Assembly: GCF_000383415.1 (NCBI RefSeq)
Contig: NZ_KB911257.1
Span: 38,558-102,557 of the forward strand
DNA length: 64,000 bases
Source: Hyphomicrobium zavarzinii ATCC 27496
GTDB taxonomy: Bacteria; Pseudomonadota; Alphaproteobacteria; Rhizobiales; Hyphomicrobiaceae
Reading direction: 5' to 3'
Shown here: positions 55,318 to 63,934 of the stretch, one piece after another
Numbering within the stretch: position 1 is the stretch's first letter
Layout: every line of letters begins with the position of its first letter
Program-made: the position numbers and the translations under genes
Notes under the pieces: model-generated
Told to the model about the DNA's origin: nothing
Databases searched by the model: none
What the model saw: the letters and a program-made list of their open reading frames with translations, nothing else

Positions 55318-56469
55318 TTAGGCGCCGTTGATCTCGCGCTCCAGGAAGCCTTGGACGGTGGCCTCGTCCACATCCCGCGAGACGAACGCCTCGCCGATGT
55401 TGCGGACGAGAATGAACGTCAAGCGGCCGTCCTTCACCTTCTTGTCCTGGCCCATGAGGCGCACGAGCTCGGCCGCGTCCGCCTTGCCGCCCGGAATGTC
55501 GGACAGCTTCGTCGGAAGGCCGGTGGCGGCGATGTGGCGGGAGACGCGTTCGGCCGTGCCGCCAGGGCAGAGCCCCAGGCTCTCTGAAAAGCGAAACGCG
55601 AGGCACATGCCGATGGCCACGCCCTCGCCGTGAAGGAGGCGGTCGGAATAGCCGGTCCAGGCTTCGAGCGCGTGGCCGAAGGTGTGACCGAGGTTCAGAA
55701 GCGCGCGGTCTCCGGTCTCGTGCTCGTCTCGCGCGACGATGGCCGCCTTGGCCTTGACGCTGGTCTCGATGGCCGCAACAAGCGTTTCCTGCTCGTAGCT
55801 GAAGATCCCGTCGTGGGCCTGCTCCAGCCAGGCGAAGAACCCAGCATCGCCAAGCAGGCCGTACTTTACCACCTCCGCATAGCCCGCGCGCATCTCGCGG
55901 GGAGGAAGGGTTTTCAGAGTATCGGTGTCGGCGATGACGAGAGACGGCTGATGGAACACGCCGATCAGGTTCTTGCCCTGGGGCGTGTTGATGCCGGTCT
56001 TGCCGCCGACGGAGCTGTCCACCTGCGCAAGCAGGGTCGTCGGGATCTGAACAAAACGAATGCCTCGGCGGAGGATACCCGCGGCGAAGCCCGCGAGGTC
56101 GCCGATGACGCCGCCGCCGAAGGCCACCACGAGATCGCCGCGCTCGAGGCCTAGCTCGAGGAGGCGCTCGCAGAGAGGTCCGAGCTCGCGAAAGCTCTTG
56201 GTCGGCTCGCCGGGCTTCAGGACGATGGAGCCCTTGAGGCGGCCTTCCGCCCGCAGGCTCGCCTCCAGCGTGGCGAGGTGATGCTTGGCCACGTTCTCGT
56301 CGGTGACGATGCCGCAGCGGGCCTTGCCCAAGCGGCCGGCAATGAGGCGTCCGGCCTCCGCCAGCAGATCCGGTCCGATCAGGACGTCGTAGGCACGCCC
56401 GCCGAGTGGAACGTTGACCGTGCGGCTCGCTCGGGTGGTGGCTGCCAGGGAATGGGCGAGTGTCGGCAT
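55318..56469 (-). CDS. aroB: 3-dehydroquinate synthase
   Basis: A 383-residue shikimate-pathway enzyme converting DAHP to 3-dehydroquinate with NAD+ and a divalent metal. NAD-binding GGGVIGDLAGFAAGIL, DSSVGGKTGINTPQGKNLIG, and the metal-site region LNLGHTFGHALE are all present. The N-terminus has about 15 extra residues before VNVPLGGRAYDV. The gene starts 48 bp after the aroK stop codon on the same strand, so the two form an operon for consecutive-pathway steps. Confidence 0.97.
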   Translation of the reverse strand: MPTLAHSLAATTRASRTVNVPLGGRAYDVLIGPDLLAEAGRLIAGRLGKARCGIVTDENVAKHHLATLEASLRAEGRLKGSIVLKPGEPTKSFRELGPLCERLLELGLERGDLVVAFGGGVIGDLAGFAAGILRRGIRFVQIPTTLLAQVDSSVGGKTGINTPQGKNLIGVFHQPSLVIADTDTLKTLPPREMRAGYAEVVKYGLLGDAGFFAWLEQAHDGIFSYEQETLVAAIETSVKAKAAIVARDEHETGDRALLNLGHTFGHALEAWTGYSDRLLHGEGVAIGMCLAFRFSESLGLCPGGTAERVSRHIAATGLPTKLSDIPGGKADAAELVRLMGQDKKVKDGRLTFILVRNIGEAFVSRDVDEATVQGFLEREINGA

Positions 56470-56517
56470 TGCTGTGTCTTCTTCTCAGGATCGGGCTACG
56501 GCGCGGCGCCACAGGTA

Positions 56518-57099
56518 TCAGATCGGGGTCGCTTGCGCCAACTGAGGGTGCTTCGAAAGGGCCTCAATGATCTCGGTCACGATGCTGTCGTGAGGCACAT
56601 CGCGGCTTTCGACGGTGAGATCGGCTTCGGCGTAGACCGGATAGCGGGCATCCATCAGCTTGCGCATGACAGCTTCCGGATCACCGGCCTTGAGCAGCGG
56701 GCGGGTGTCGCGCTTGCCGACGCGGCGCATGAGGACCGGCAGCTCGGCGCGGAGCCAGATCGAAATCCCGGTCTCGCCGATCTTCGCGCGCGTGCCCTCG
56801 GTGATGAAGGCGCCGCCGCCGGTCGCGAGCACCTGCGGGCCGTTGGCCAGGAGACGGGAAATGACCTTGCTTTCCCGGTCGCGGAAGAACGCCTCGCCGT
56901 GATCGGCGAAGATCTCGCTGATGGACTTCTGCGCCACCCGCTCGATCTCCTCGTCGGCATCGATGAACGGAAGGCCGAGCTTGACCGCCAGCCGCTTGCC
57001 GATCGACGACTTGCCGCAGCCCATCAGGCCGACGAGCACCAGCGAGCGCGTTCCCAGCGCCCGGCGGACCCTCTCGGCTGTGTCTTTTTCCGGCTCCAT
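56518..57099 (-). CDS. aroK: Shikimate kinase
   Basis: A 193-residue P-loop kinase phosphorylating shikimate at O3. Walker A LVGLMGCGKSS (about residues 22-32), shikimate-binding DADEEIE and GGGAF, lid-region DTRPLL. About 15 extra N-terminal residues precede the core. First gene of the aroK-aroB pair; promoter expected in 57100-57401. Confidence 0.96.
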   Translation of the reverse strand: MEPEKDTAERVRRALGTRSLVLVGLMGCGKSSIGKRLAVKLGLPFIDADEEIERVAQKSISEIFADHGEAFFRDRESKVISRLLANGPQVLATGGGAFITEGTRAKIGETGISIWLRAELPVLMRRVGKRDTRPLLKAGDPEAVMRKLMDARYPVYAEADLTVESRDVPHDSIVTEIIEALSKHPQLAQATPI

Positions 57100-57401
57100 C
57101 TCACTCCGGCGGCTTCAAAACTATCGGGTCATCCGTTCCTCGACGCGCTCTACGCGCAGCCCCTTAGGGCTCACTCCGGATCGACCTCCATGGCGGGGAA
57201 ACTCATACTGCAACTTGGGGGGCCGAGGCGAGCCGCTTGCGCCCCCGCGGTCATATTCTTTCCCCTCGGTAAGGAATCATCAGCCATATTCGCGCCACCT
57301 TAGGTCCGGAAATACCGTAACGTCATTGCGTGCGTCCCCCTCATTCCGAGGATCCTGCCTCGTTCCCTCGGCCGACGTTTTCACCTGGGCGACATCCATC
57401 A
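57100..57401. promoter_or_regulatory. Divergent spacer upstream of aroK and the small membrane protein gene
   Basis: 302 bp between divergent genes; promoters for both directions are expected. I saw no striking repeat or operator. Confidence 0.5.
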
Positions 57402-57551
57402 ATGCCAAGCCTTTTTCGCTTCCTCGTCACGGTCGGATCGCTGGTGGCAGTGGTCTCAGGGGGACTGTACATTCTCGCCCACCAATTCGAGCCCGATCGC
57501 CACGAGGTGGTTAAGGTGGTGCCCGGTGTCAAAATTCGCAACAAGCCCTGA
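57402..57551 (+). CDS. Small membrane protein (49 aa)
   Basis: A 49-residue protein with one N-terminal membrane helix (FRFLVTVGSLVAVVSGGLYI) followed by AHQFEPDRHEVVKVVPGVKI. Short proteins of this shape, with an E-P-x-x-R/H-E-V periplasmic segment, are common just upstream of xerD in Hyphomicrobiales. Function unknown. I start it at the ATG at 57402, because the 24 in-frame codons upstream are Pro/Ser-rich and unlike the family. The Shine-Dalgarno is weak. Confidence 0.72.
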   Translation: MPSLFRFLVTVGSLVAVVSGGLYILAHQFEPDRHEVVKVVPGVKIRNKP

Positions 57552-57590
57552 CCTTTTCCTCGTGACCTCAACCTCGTGACCGGCCGGCCG

Positions 57591-59369
57591 ATGCGCGCGC
57601 TCAGCCTCACTCGATCGCTTCACCGCCTATCGGCGCCTCGCCTCCTCACGCTCTTCGCTGTCTCGGCGCTGTGGATGATGCCTGCTCCGGGCATGACCCA
57701 AGAGCTCGACCCCAACGGCTCGGGCACATGGCGGCAGCCGGGGCGGAACACCGGCGTCGAGCGGGAGGAGCTTCCGCCGACCTCGGGCGCGGAGGAGCGG
57801 GCACGCGGCGTCATCCGGGAAGAGCTGGACCCGGTCATGGCAACGGACGGCTCGGGCCTGCCCTACGAGATGTGGAGCGGCCTCGCCCCCGAGCAGCTTG
57901 CCGAAAGCATCGCCCAGCTCACACTTCCTCCGCGCTCCCCCGCGCTCAACGCCCTCTGGCGGCGGGTGATCGCGTCGGATACATCCGCGGGCTCGGGAGG
58001 TCCCGCCCGTTTCACGGCGCTTCGCGTGGAAGCTCTCGACCAATCGGGCCTGATCGACGAAGCCGCCGCGGTTCTGGCGAAGGCGCAGGCGGGCTCCAGC
58101 GATCCACTTCTGATGGCGCTCACCGCGCGCAGCGAGATCGGGCTCGGCAATACGGAGCGAGGATGCGAGATCGGCCGCGGCCTCCTCGCTGTCCAATCCG
58201 GGCTACCGAAGCCGATCCAGGCGGATGCCATGCTGATCAACGGCTATTGCGCGGCCCAGCGTGGCGACAGCGAGGGGGCGGCGCTGCAAGCGAGCCTTTT
58301 GCGCGATCTCGATCTCGCAGGGCTTGCGGGCGTGGACATGCTGGATGCTGTGGCCGCCGGCATCGCTCCCAAGATTCCGCCTGGCGCCAAGCTTTCGCTC
58401 CTCGATTACCGGATCGCCTCGCTCAAGGGCGGACTTGACCGGGCGCAACTCGTCGCGTCCGCAACACCAGCCTTGCTCGCGGGCCTGGCGCACGACCCGA
58501 GGACGACGCCGGACGTGAGGCTCGCAGCCGGAGAGGCGGCCGCAGCCCTCAACATCATTTCGGCGGCTGATCTCGCGCAGCTCTACCGGGCCTCGGGCGC
58601 CGGAGGCGATGCCGGCACCATCGAGCGAGCCGGGCTCTTCAACTCGGTAGAGCGGGAGCAGACCCCGCTCCGCAAGGCCCGCCATATCCGCGCGTTTCTC
58701 GACGAGGCGCGGCGCGCGGGGATCTACTGGACGGCGCTCCAGACCATGGCCGGCCCGACGCAGGATCTTGCGCCCGAGCCCGAGATAGGATGGTTCGCGG
58801 AGACGGCGATCGAGATCAACCTCGCGAGTGGAAATTTCGAGGGCGTGCGCAGGTGGGCCCAGCTCGGCGGCTCCGCCGGAGCCCCGTCTCCCAATGGGGG
58901 ACAGCCTCTTGCTCATTGGCTGGCGCTCGCCGACATCGCCGACCCTTCCCATCGTTCCGGCCAGGGACCCGGAGCCGGACAGAGCCTCGGCTCGATCGAG
59001 AGCATGGCGCTCCACGGCCGTTTCGATCCGGCTCTCCTGCATCGGCTGGCCACGGTGCTCGATGCACTCGACATGAGCGTGCCCCTCCCGCTGTGGGATC
59101 TCGCGAGCCGCTCGCCTCAGCCCTCCAACGGCCACCTGCCGGATACCGGGGTGCTCTCCCAGCTCGCGGAGGCTTCGAAGAAGAAGGAATTCGGACGGAC
59201 CGTCCTGCTCGTGCTGCGGACGATCGGGCCATCGGGGGCAGAGGGCGCGCACATGATCGCGCTCGGCGACTCCATACGCGCGCTCAAGCGGGCCGGGCTC
59301 GAAGCGGAAGCGCATCAGCTCGCGCTCGAAGGGCTGTTCGGCGCTTGGCCGCGCGCGGTCAGTCAGTGA
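57591..59369 (+). CDS. Secreted helical protein of unknown function upstream of xerD
   Basis: 592 residues from ATG 57591; an upstream GTG at 57576 would add five. It has a Sec-type signal peptide (about 1-37, hydrophobic core LLTLFAVSALWMM, likely cleaved near GMT-QE). The remainder is Ala/Leu-rich and helical with loose 30-40-residue periodicity (ALRVEALDQSGLIDEAAAVL, LGNTERGCEIGRGLLA, GDSEGAALQASLL), suggesting TPR-like superhelical packing. I recognise no named family. Its position between the small membrane protein and xerD, with a 7-bp gap to xerD, suggests one transcript. Confidence 0.82.
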   Translation: MRALSLTRSLHRLSAPRLLTLFAVSALWMMPAPGMTQELDPNGSGTWRQPGRNTGVEREELPPTSGAEERARGVIREELDPVMATDGSGLPYEMWSGLAPEQLAESIAQLTLPPRSPALNALWRRVIASDTSAGSGGPARFTALRVEALDQSGLIDEAAAVLAKAQAGSSDPLLMALTARSEIGLGNTERGCEIGRGLLAVQSGLPKPIQADAMLINGYCAAQRGDSEGAALQASLLRDLDLAGLAGVDMLDAVAAGIAPKIPPGAKLSLLDYRIASLKGGLDRAQLVASATPALLAGLAHDPRTTPDVRLAAGEAAAALNIISAADLAQLYRASGAGGDAGTIERAGLFNSVEREQTPLRKARHIRAFLDEARRAGIYWTALQTMAGPTQDLAPEPEIGWFAETAIEINLASGNFEGVRRWAQLGGSAGAPSPNGGQPLAHWLALADIADPSHRSGQGPGAGQSLGSIESMALHGRFDPALLHRLATVLDALDMSVPLPLWDLASRSPQPSNGHLPDTGVLSQLAEASKKKEFGRTVLLVLRTIGPSGAEGAHMIALGDSIRALKRAGLEAEAHQLALEGLFGAWPRAVSQ

Positions 59370-59376
59370 TCCGCCC

Positions 59377-60324
59377 ATGACGAGCGACGACCAGCGCCAT
59401 GTTGCAGCCTTTCTGGAAATGATGACCGCCGAGAAGGGCGCGTCGGCCAATACGCTGGAAGCCTACCGGCGCGATCTCCAAGACTACACGGCGTATCTGG
59501 CGCAGGCCGGTGTCGCGCTCGCGGGAGCGCAGAAGGCCGATGTCTCCCGCTATCTCCAGGGGCTGTCCGTGGCCGGACTGAAACCGGCCTCCCGCGCGCG
59601 CCGGCTCTCGGCCGTGCGGCAGCTCTACAAGTTCCTCGAAGCCGAGGGCGCGGTGGGGGAAAGCCCGGCCACCGGCATCACGACGCCCACGCAACGCAGA
59701 GCCTTGCCGAAGACGCTTTCGGTGGACGAGGTGGACCGCCTGATCGACGCTGCCCAGCGTGCGGCGGATGGTCTTTCAGGGCGCGACCTCGTGCGCGCCG
59801 TGCGCCACCATTGTCTCCTCGAGATGCTCTACGCGACCGGCATGCGCGTCTCCGAGCTGGTGTCTCTGCCGCGCAACGTGCTCAAGGGCGACCCCCGCCT
59901 GCTCACGATCCGGGGCAAAGGCGGCCGGGAGAGGCTGGTGCCGCTCAATTCAGGCGCGCGGGCTGCTCTCGAACGGTATCTCGCGCTCGGCTCGCAGCCA
60001 GAGGATCGAGTCGCGCCGATGATCGCCACCCGCTATCTCTTTCCCTCACGCGCCGAGGGTGGACACCTCACGCGGCAGCGTTTCGCGCAGGACCTCAAGG
60101 AAACCGCCATCCAGGCGGGGCTCGATCCCGAGCGCGTCTCGCCCCACGTGCTGCGCCATGCCTTCGCCAGCCATCTGCTCGACCGCGGGGCCGATCTGCG
60201 CGCCGTCCAGAGCCTCCTGGGACACGCCGACATCTCGACGACCGAAATCTACACCCATGTGCTGGAAGAACGGCTGAAGCGCCTCGTCACCGAGCACCAC
60301 CCCCTGGCGAAAAAAGCGCCCTAG
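59377..60324 (+). CDS. xerD: Tyrosine recombinase XerD
   Basis: A 315-residue site-specific recombinase that resolves chromosome dimers at dif with XerC. SAM-like N-terminal domain (about 8-95). Catalytic residues visible: Arg in ATGMRVSELVSL, Lys in IRGKGGRERLVPL, His-x2-Arg in HVLRHAFASHLL, His in LLGHADISTTEIYTHV and the nucleophile Tyr in the same segment. Length and motifs fit XerD rather than a phage integrase, and the genomic position is typical. Confidence 0.95.
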   Translation: MTSDDQRHVAAFLEMMTAEKGASANTLEAYRRDLQDYTAYLAQAGVALAGAQKADVSRYLQGLSVAGLKPASRARRLSAVRQLYKFLEAEGAVGESPATGITTPTQRRALPKTLSVDEVDRLIDAAQRAADGLSGRDLVRAVRHHCLLEMLYATGMRVSELVSLPRNVLKGDPRLLTIRGKGGRERLVPLNSGARAALERYLALGSQPEDRVAPMIATRYLFPSRAEGGHLTRQRFAQDLKETAIQAGLDPERVSPHVLRHAFASHLLDRGADLRAVQSLLGHADISTTEIYTHVLEERLKRLVTEHHPLAKKAP

Positions 60325-60376
60325 TCTCCAGTTTCTATTTTAGGTGGAATCTCAAACGCGAACCGATGGATGCGGC

Positions 60377-60619
60377 GGCGTGTCTGGACCCCGGCCTCCG
60401 TCGGGGTGACGTTTCGGGCCGGCGCTGGCGCTCGGCCGCGACCAGTGCCTATCGTTTCCGGCGCCATGGCGTTGCCCGCTGTGCTGTTCGGCGGAGGACC
60501 TGGATAGGCCGTTCGTGCAGAGCACGACTTCGTCGTGACGCCGGTTTGACGTTTGTCTTGTAGAACCCGATGCCCCAAGCTCATCGTCACCCCGATGAAA
60601 GTCGGGGTCCAGACACGCC
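60377..60619. repeat. 243-bp element with 35-bp imperfect terminal inverted repeats
   Basis: The left arm (60377-60411) begins GGCGTGTCTGGACCCCGG; the right arm (60585-60619) is its inverted copy with about five mismatches clustered in the middle. The interior includes TTGACGTTTGTCTTGTAGAACCC, shared with the 46561-46950 repeats. No open reading frame of note. A MITE-like or palindromic intergenic repeat family is likely. It fills much of the xerD-accA spacer. Confidence 0.82.
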
Positions 60620-60814
60620 GAGTGTTCGGCTGCCCTCGTATTTCCGCCGGGTTAGAACGCTGCCAAGGGCGGAATTCGCTTTGCCGGTCCGCGGCGCGTT
60701 TACGAAAATGCACGCGGGTGTTGACAGAAAATCCGGGAAAAGGTCAACGTGCCCCCCAATTTCCTGCAATCCCGACCGAACGCCGCAAACTGTGCGGCAG
60801 GATGAGGCCTCTCC

Positions 60815-61798
60815 TTGGAACCCACGAAGTCCGATCGCCCGATTGCCGTCCGCACCTACCTCGATTTCGAGAAGCCGATCGCCGAGCTCGAAAGCAAAGT
60901 CTCGGAGCTCAAGGCCCTCGAAGGCGATGAAGGCGTGTCGATCTCCGACGAGATCAAGAAGCTCGAGCAGAAGGCCAAGGCTGCCCTGGTCGACACCTAT
61001 GGCAAGCTCACGCCGTGGCAAAAGACGCAGGTCGCGCGTCATCCCGACCGCCCCCATTGCCTCGACTACGTGAAGGCCTTGATCGAGGATTTCACGCCGC
61101 TCGCGGGCGATCGCTATTTCGCCGAGGACGAAGCAGTAATGGGCGGTCTCGGCCGTTTCCGCGGCAAGCCTGTGGTGATCATCGGCCACGAGAAGGGCTC
61201 CGATACGGAAGGGCGCATCCGCCACAACTTCGGCATGGCGCGGCCGGAAGGCTATCGCAAGGCCGTGCGGCTCATGGACATGGCCGACAAGTTCAACCTG
61301 CCGGTGATCACGCTGGTCGATACGGCCGGCGCATACCCGGGCATCGGCGCCGAGGAGCGCGGACAGGCGGAAGCCATCGCCCGCTCGACCGACAAGTGCC
61401 TCGAACTCGGCGTTCCGATCATCGCCGTCGTCATCGGCGAGGGCGGATCTGGCGGCGCGGTCGCCATCGCCACCGCCAACCGCATCCTGATGCTCGAGCA
61501 CTCCATCTATACGGTGGCCTCACCGGAAGCGGCGGCCTCCATCCTGTGGCGCGATTCCACCAAGGCGATCGACGCGGCCACCAACATGAAGATCACGGCC
61601 CAGGACCTCGACACCCTGGGCGTCATCGACGTGATCATCCGCGAGCCGGTGGGGGGCGCGCACCGGGACCGGACGCTGGCCATTCAGACCGCCGGCGACG
61701 CCATCTCCAAGGCTCTGGCCGAGTTCGATGGCAAATCGCCGGCCGAGATCAGGCGCTTGCGCCATGACCGGTTCCTGGGGATCGGGCGTCAGTTGTAG
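60815..61798 (+). CDS. accA: Acetyl-CoA carboxylase carboxyltransferase subunit alpha
   Basis: A 327-residue subunit that, with AccD, transfers the carboxyl group from carboxybiotin to acetyl-CoA, the first committed step of fatty-acid synthesis. Conserved stretches are [62 protein letters not shown] and [17 protein letters not shown]. The start appears to be TTG 60815, with GAGG about nine bases upstream; no in-frame ATG or GTG precedes the conserved YLDFEKP. The spacer upstream is filled by a repeat element. Confidence 0.96.
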   Translation: MEPTKSDRPIAVRTYLDFEKPIAELESKVSELKALEGDEGVSISDEIKKLEQKAKAALVDTYGKLTPWQKTQVARHPDRPHCLDYVKALIEDFTPLAGDRYFAEDEAVMGGLGRFRGKPVVIIGHEKGSDTEGRIRHNFGMARPEGYRKAVRLMDMADKFNLPVITLVDTAGAYPGIGAEERGQAEAIARSTDKCLELGVPIIAVVIGEGGSGGAVAIATANRILMLEHSIYTVASPEAAASILWRDSTKAIDAATNMKITAQDLDTLGVIDVIIREPVGGAHRDRTLAIQTAGDAISKALAEFDGKSPAEIRRLRHDRFLGIGRQL

Positions 61799-61993
61799 GC
61801 AAAACGCCTCGCGTATCTCCGGTGCATAAACGAGGACGGGCCAAGACCCGCGCCCCGCAAATGCCGTACCTGTGCCGTATTCAGCGCTCACACTTGACAA
61901 TCAAGCTCGCGCACTGAAAACTTTGGGGAATCCGTAACGTTAATGATATCTTTACGGTTTCGGTCGGATGGTCGTTCGTATGCGCCAGGGGGA

Positions 61994-62995
61994 ATGCGTG
62001 TGCGTCTAAACATCCTCGGTGACAGGATTGTCGCTCGTCTCAAGCTCGTGCTGTTGGCCGGGCTTTTGGGTGTTGCGCTTTCGGCGTGCTCCAGCGCGCC
62101 TGCCCTCCTTCCCCCGTCAGAACAGCCGCTCACCGCTGAAACCGTGTCGCTTCTCGGCAAGAAGGGCATGAACACGAGCGCGCCGATCTTCGTGCGCATC
62201 TTCAAGGAAGAGTCCGAGCTCGAAGTGTGGAAGATGCGGGACGACGGCCGCTTCTATCACTTCAAGACTTATCCGATCTGCAATTGGTCGGGCGAGCTGG
62301 GCCCCAAGCAGGAGCAGGGCGACAAGCAGGCGCCCGAAGGGTTCTACACGATCTCGCAATCGCAGATGAACCCCAACTCCAAGTTCTATCTGGCCTTCAA
62401 CCTCGGCTATCCGAACGCCTACGACCGCGCCCACAACCGCACGGGCGAAGCGCTGATGGTTCATGGCAAGTGCAAGTCCGCAGGCTGCTACGCCATGACG
62501 GATGCGCTCGCCGAGGAGATCTATGCTCTGGCACGCGATGCGTTCCGCAGCGGCCAGACCAGCTTCGAGGTGCATGCGTTCCCGTTCCGCATGACGCAGG
62601 AAAAGCTCGACCGCTTCAAGAAGCACAAGTGGTACGCCTTCTGGAAAACGCTGAAGGAGGGTTACGACTTCTTCGAGGTCAACCGCATCCCGCCGGCGAT
62701 CGCGGTCTGCGAGAAGCGCTATGTGGTGAACGCGGTGCTCTCGACGCCGCAGCGCATCGACCCCAACGGGCGCTGCCCGACGTTCCTGCGTCCGGCCCTG
62801 CAGCCGTTCGCACCGCGTCCGTCCGAGTGGCAGCTCGCGTCTGAACGCCTCACCGTGAACGGACCCAAGACGCGTGATGCCACGGAAGTGGCCAGCACAA
62901 CGGCACGCTCTCAGGACGTGTTCTCATTCGGAACGGCCTCCGGCCCGTTCTCCGGCATGCCGCCGGGGGCTTCGGCGCTCGGATACAATCCGTAG
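61994..62995 (+). CDS. L,D-transpeptidase lipoprotein (YafK/YkuD family)
   Basis: 333 residues from ATG 61994. Signal peptide with lipobox LSAC, so lipid-anchored. The YkuD catalytic domain (about 70-220) has HGKCKSAGCYAM, containing the active-site His and Cys. FVRIFKEESELEVW, YPICNWSGELGPKQEQGDKQ and APEGFYTI are YafK-type. Such enzymes crosslink peptidoglycan, or attach or remove proteins from it. An Asn/Pro/Thr-rich tail of about 90 residues has no recognised domain. An inverted repeat, CCGTAA-N14-TTACGG, lies about 40-60 bp upstream (61932-61957). A close paralogue follows 9 bp downstream. Confidence 0.9.
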   Translation: MRVRLNILGDRIVARLKLVLLAGLLGVALSACSSAPALLPPSEQPLTAETVSLLGKKGMNTSAPIFVRIFKEESELEVWKMRDDGRFYHFKTYPICNWSGELGPKQEQGDKQAPEGFYTISQSQMNPNSKFYLAFNLGYPNAYDRAHNRTGEALMVHGKCKSAGCYAMTDALAEEIYALARDAFRSGQTSFEVHAFPFRMTQEKLDRFKKHKWYAFWKTLKEGYDFFEVNRIPPAIAVCEKRYVVNAVLSTPQRIDPNGRCPTFLRPALQPFAPRPSEWQLASERLTVNGPKTRDATEVASTTARSQDVFSFGTASGPFSGMPPGASALGYNP

Positions 62996-63004
62996 CGCGG
63001 GCCC

Positions 63005-63934
63005 GTGGCCACGCCCTCCAATTCTCGCCCCTCATCGCCGGACGGCACTCCTGAGCAGCGGCGTCCACGCAAGCCGTCGCGCATGCGCAGCGTCACCAAT
63101 TTCATCGTCCGCCTGTTGCTGCTGGTGCTGGTGGCCGTGCCGATCTCGGCGGGGCTATTCGCACTCGCCTGGCCGCTCGAAGCCGAGCGGGAGTGGATCC
63201 GCGTGCAGCGCTTCTGGCGCATGAACCTCGCCAGCTTCGGCATGACGCTGCCGGGCACGCCGGATCTCGCCAACTTGAGCGAGCGGCTTTCCGCTCACGG
63301 GCTCGCGGTCGGCAATCCGATCTTCATGCGCATCTTCAAGCGTGAGTTCGAGCTCGAGCTCTGGATGATGCGCGACGGAAAGTTTCTGAAGTTTGCGACC
63401 TACCCGATCTGCAAGTGGTCGGGCGAGCTAGGCCCCAAAATCAAGACCGGAGACCGGCAGGCGCCCGAAGGCTTCTATGCGGTGGACGCGAAGGCGCTCA
63501 ACCCCAACAGCGCCTGGCACCGCTCGTTCAACCTGGGCTTTCCCAACGCCTACGATCAAGCGCACGGGCGCACGGGATCGTTCCTCATGGTGCACGGCGG
63601 ATGCGGCTCCATCGGCTGCTATGCCATGACCAATCCGGTGATCGACGAGATCTGGCGCCTGGTGACGGCAGCCCTGCGCGGCGGGCAGCAGCGGTTTCAG
63701 GTGCAGGTGTTTCCGTTCCGCATGACGGACGGCAACCTCAACCGGCACGCGGCCTCGCCGCTCGCCGGGTTCTGGGGCAACCTCAAGTCCGGCTATGACA
63801 TGTTCGAGGCGAGCTATGTGCCGCCGAAGGTCAGCGCCTGTGGCAAGCGGTATGCCTTTACCGCTGGGGCTGACGGCTACGACGGCAGTGCGCCGATCGA
63901 GGCCTCGTGCCCGGCTGGCCCCGCCACGCCTTAA
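63005..63934 (+). CDS. L,D-transpeptidase, membrane-anchored paralogue (YafK/YkuD family)
   Basis: 309 residues from GTG 63005, which directly follows the first L,D-transpeptidase gene; ATG 63083 is an alternative. It has a basic cytoplasmic N-terminus and one membrane helix (about residues 34-56, IVRLLLLVLVAVPISAGLFA), with no lipobox. The catalytic site HGGCGSIGCYAM keeps His and Cys. FMRIFKREFELELW, YPICKWSGELGPKIKTGDRQ and APEGFYAV match the upstream paralogue closely, indicating tandem duplication with different membrane anchoring. Confidence 0.9.
   Translation: MATPSNSRPSSPDGTPEQRRPRKPSRMRSVTNFIVRLLLLVLVAVPISAGLFALAWPLEAEREWIRVQRFWRMNLASFGMTLPGTPDLANLSERLSAHGLAVGNPIFMRIFKREFELELWMMRDGKFLKFATYPICKWSGELGPKIKTGDRQAPEGFYAVDAKALNPNSAWHRSFNLGFPNAYDQAHGRTGSFLMVHGGCGSIGCYAMTNPVIDEIWRLVTAALRGGQQRFQVQVFPFRMTDGNLNRHAASPLAGFWGNLKSGYDMFEASYVPPKVSACGKRYAFTAGADGYDGSAPIEASCPAGPATP

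Noticed and set aside
55226-56512. A 428-codon minus-strand frame over the aroB region
   Set aside because: It is an out-of-frame shadow of aroB, rich in Arg/Pro/Ser; the aroB frame has all catalytic motifs.
59377-60324. Phage or island integrase
   Set aside because: Length, motifs and core-gene context fit XerD; no attachment site, phage or island genes adjoin.
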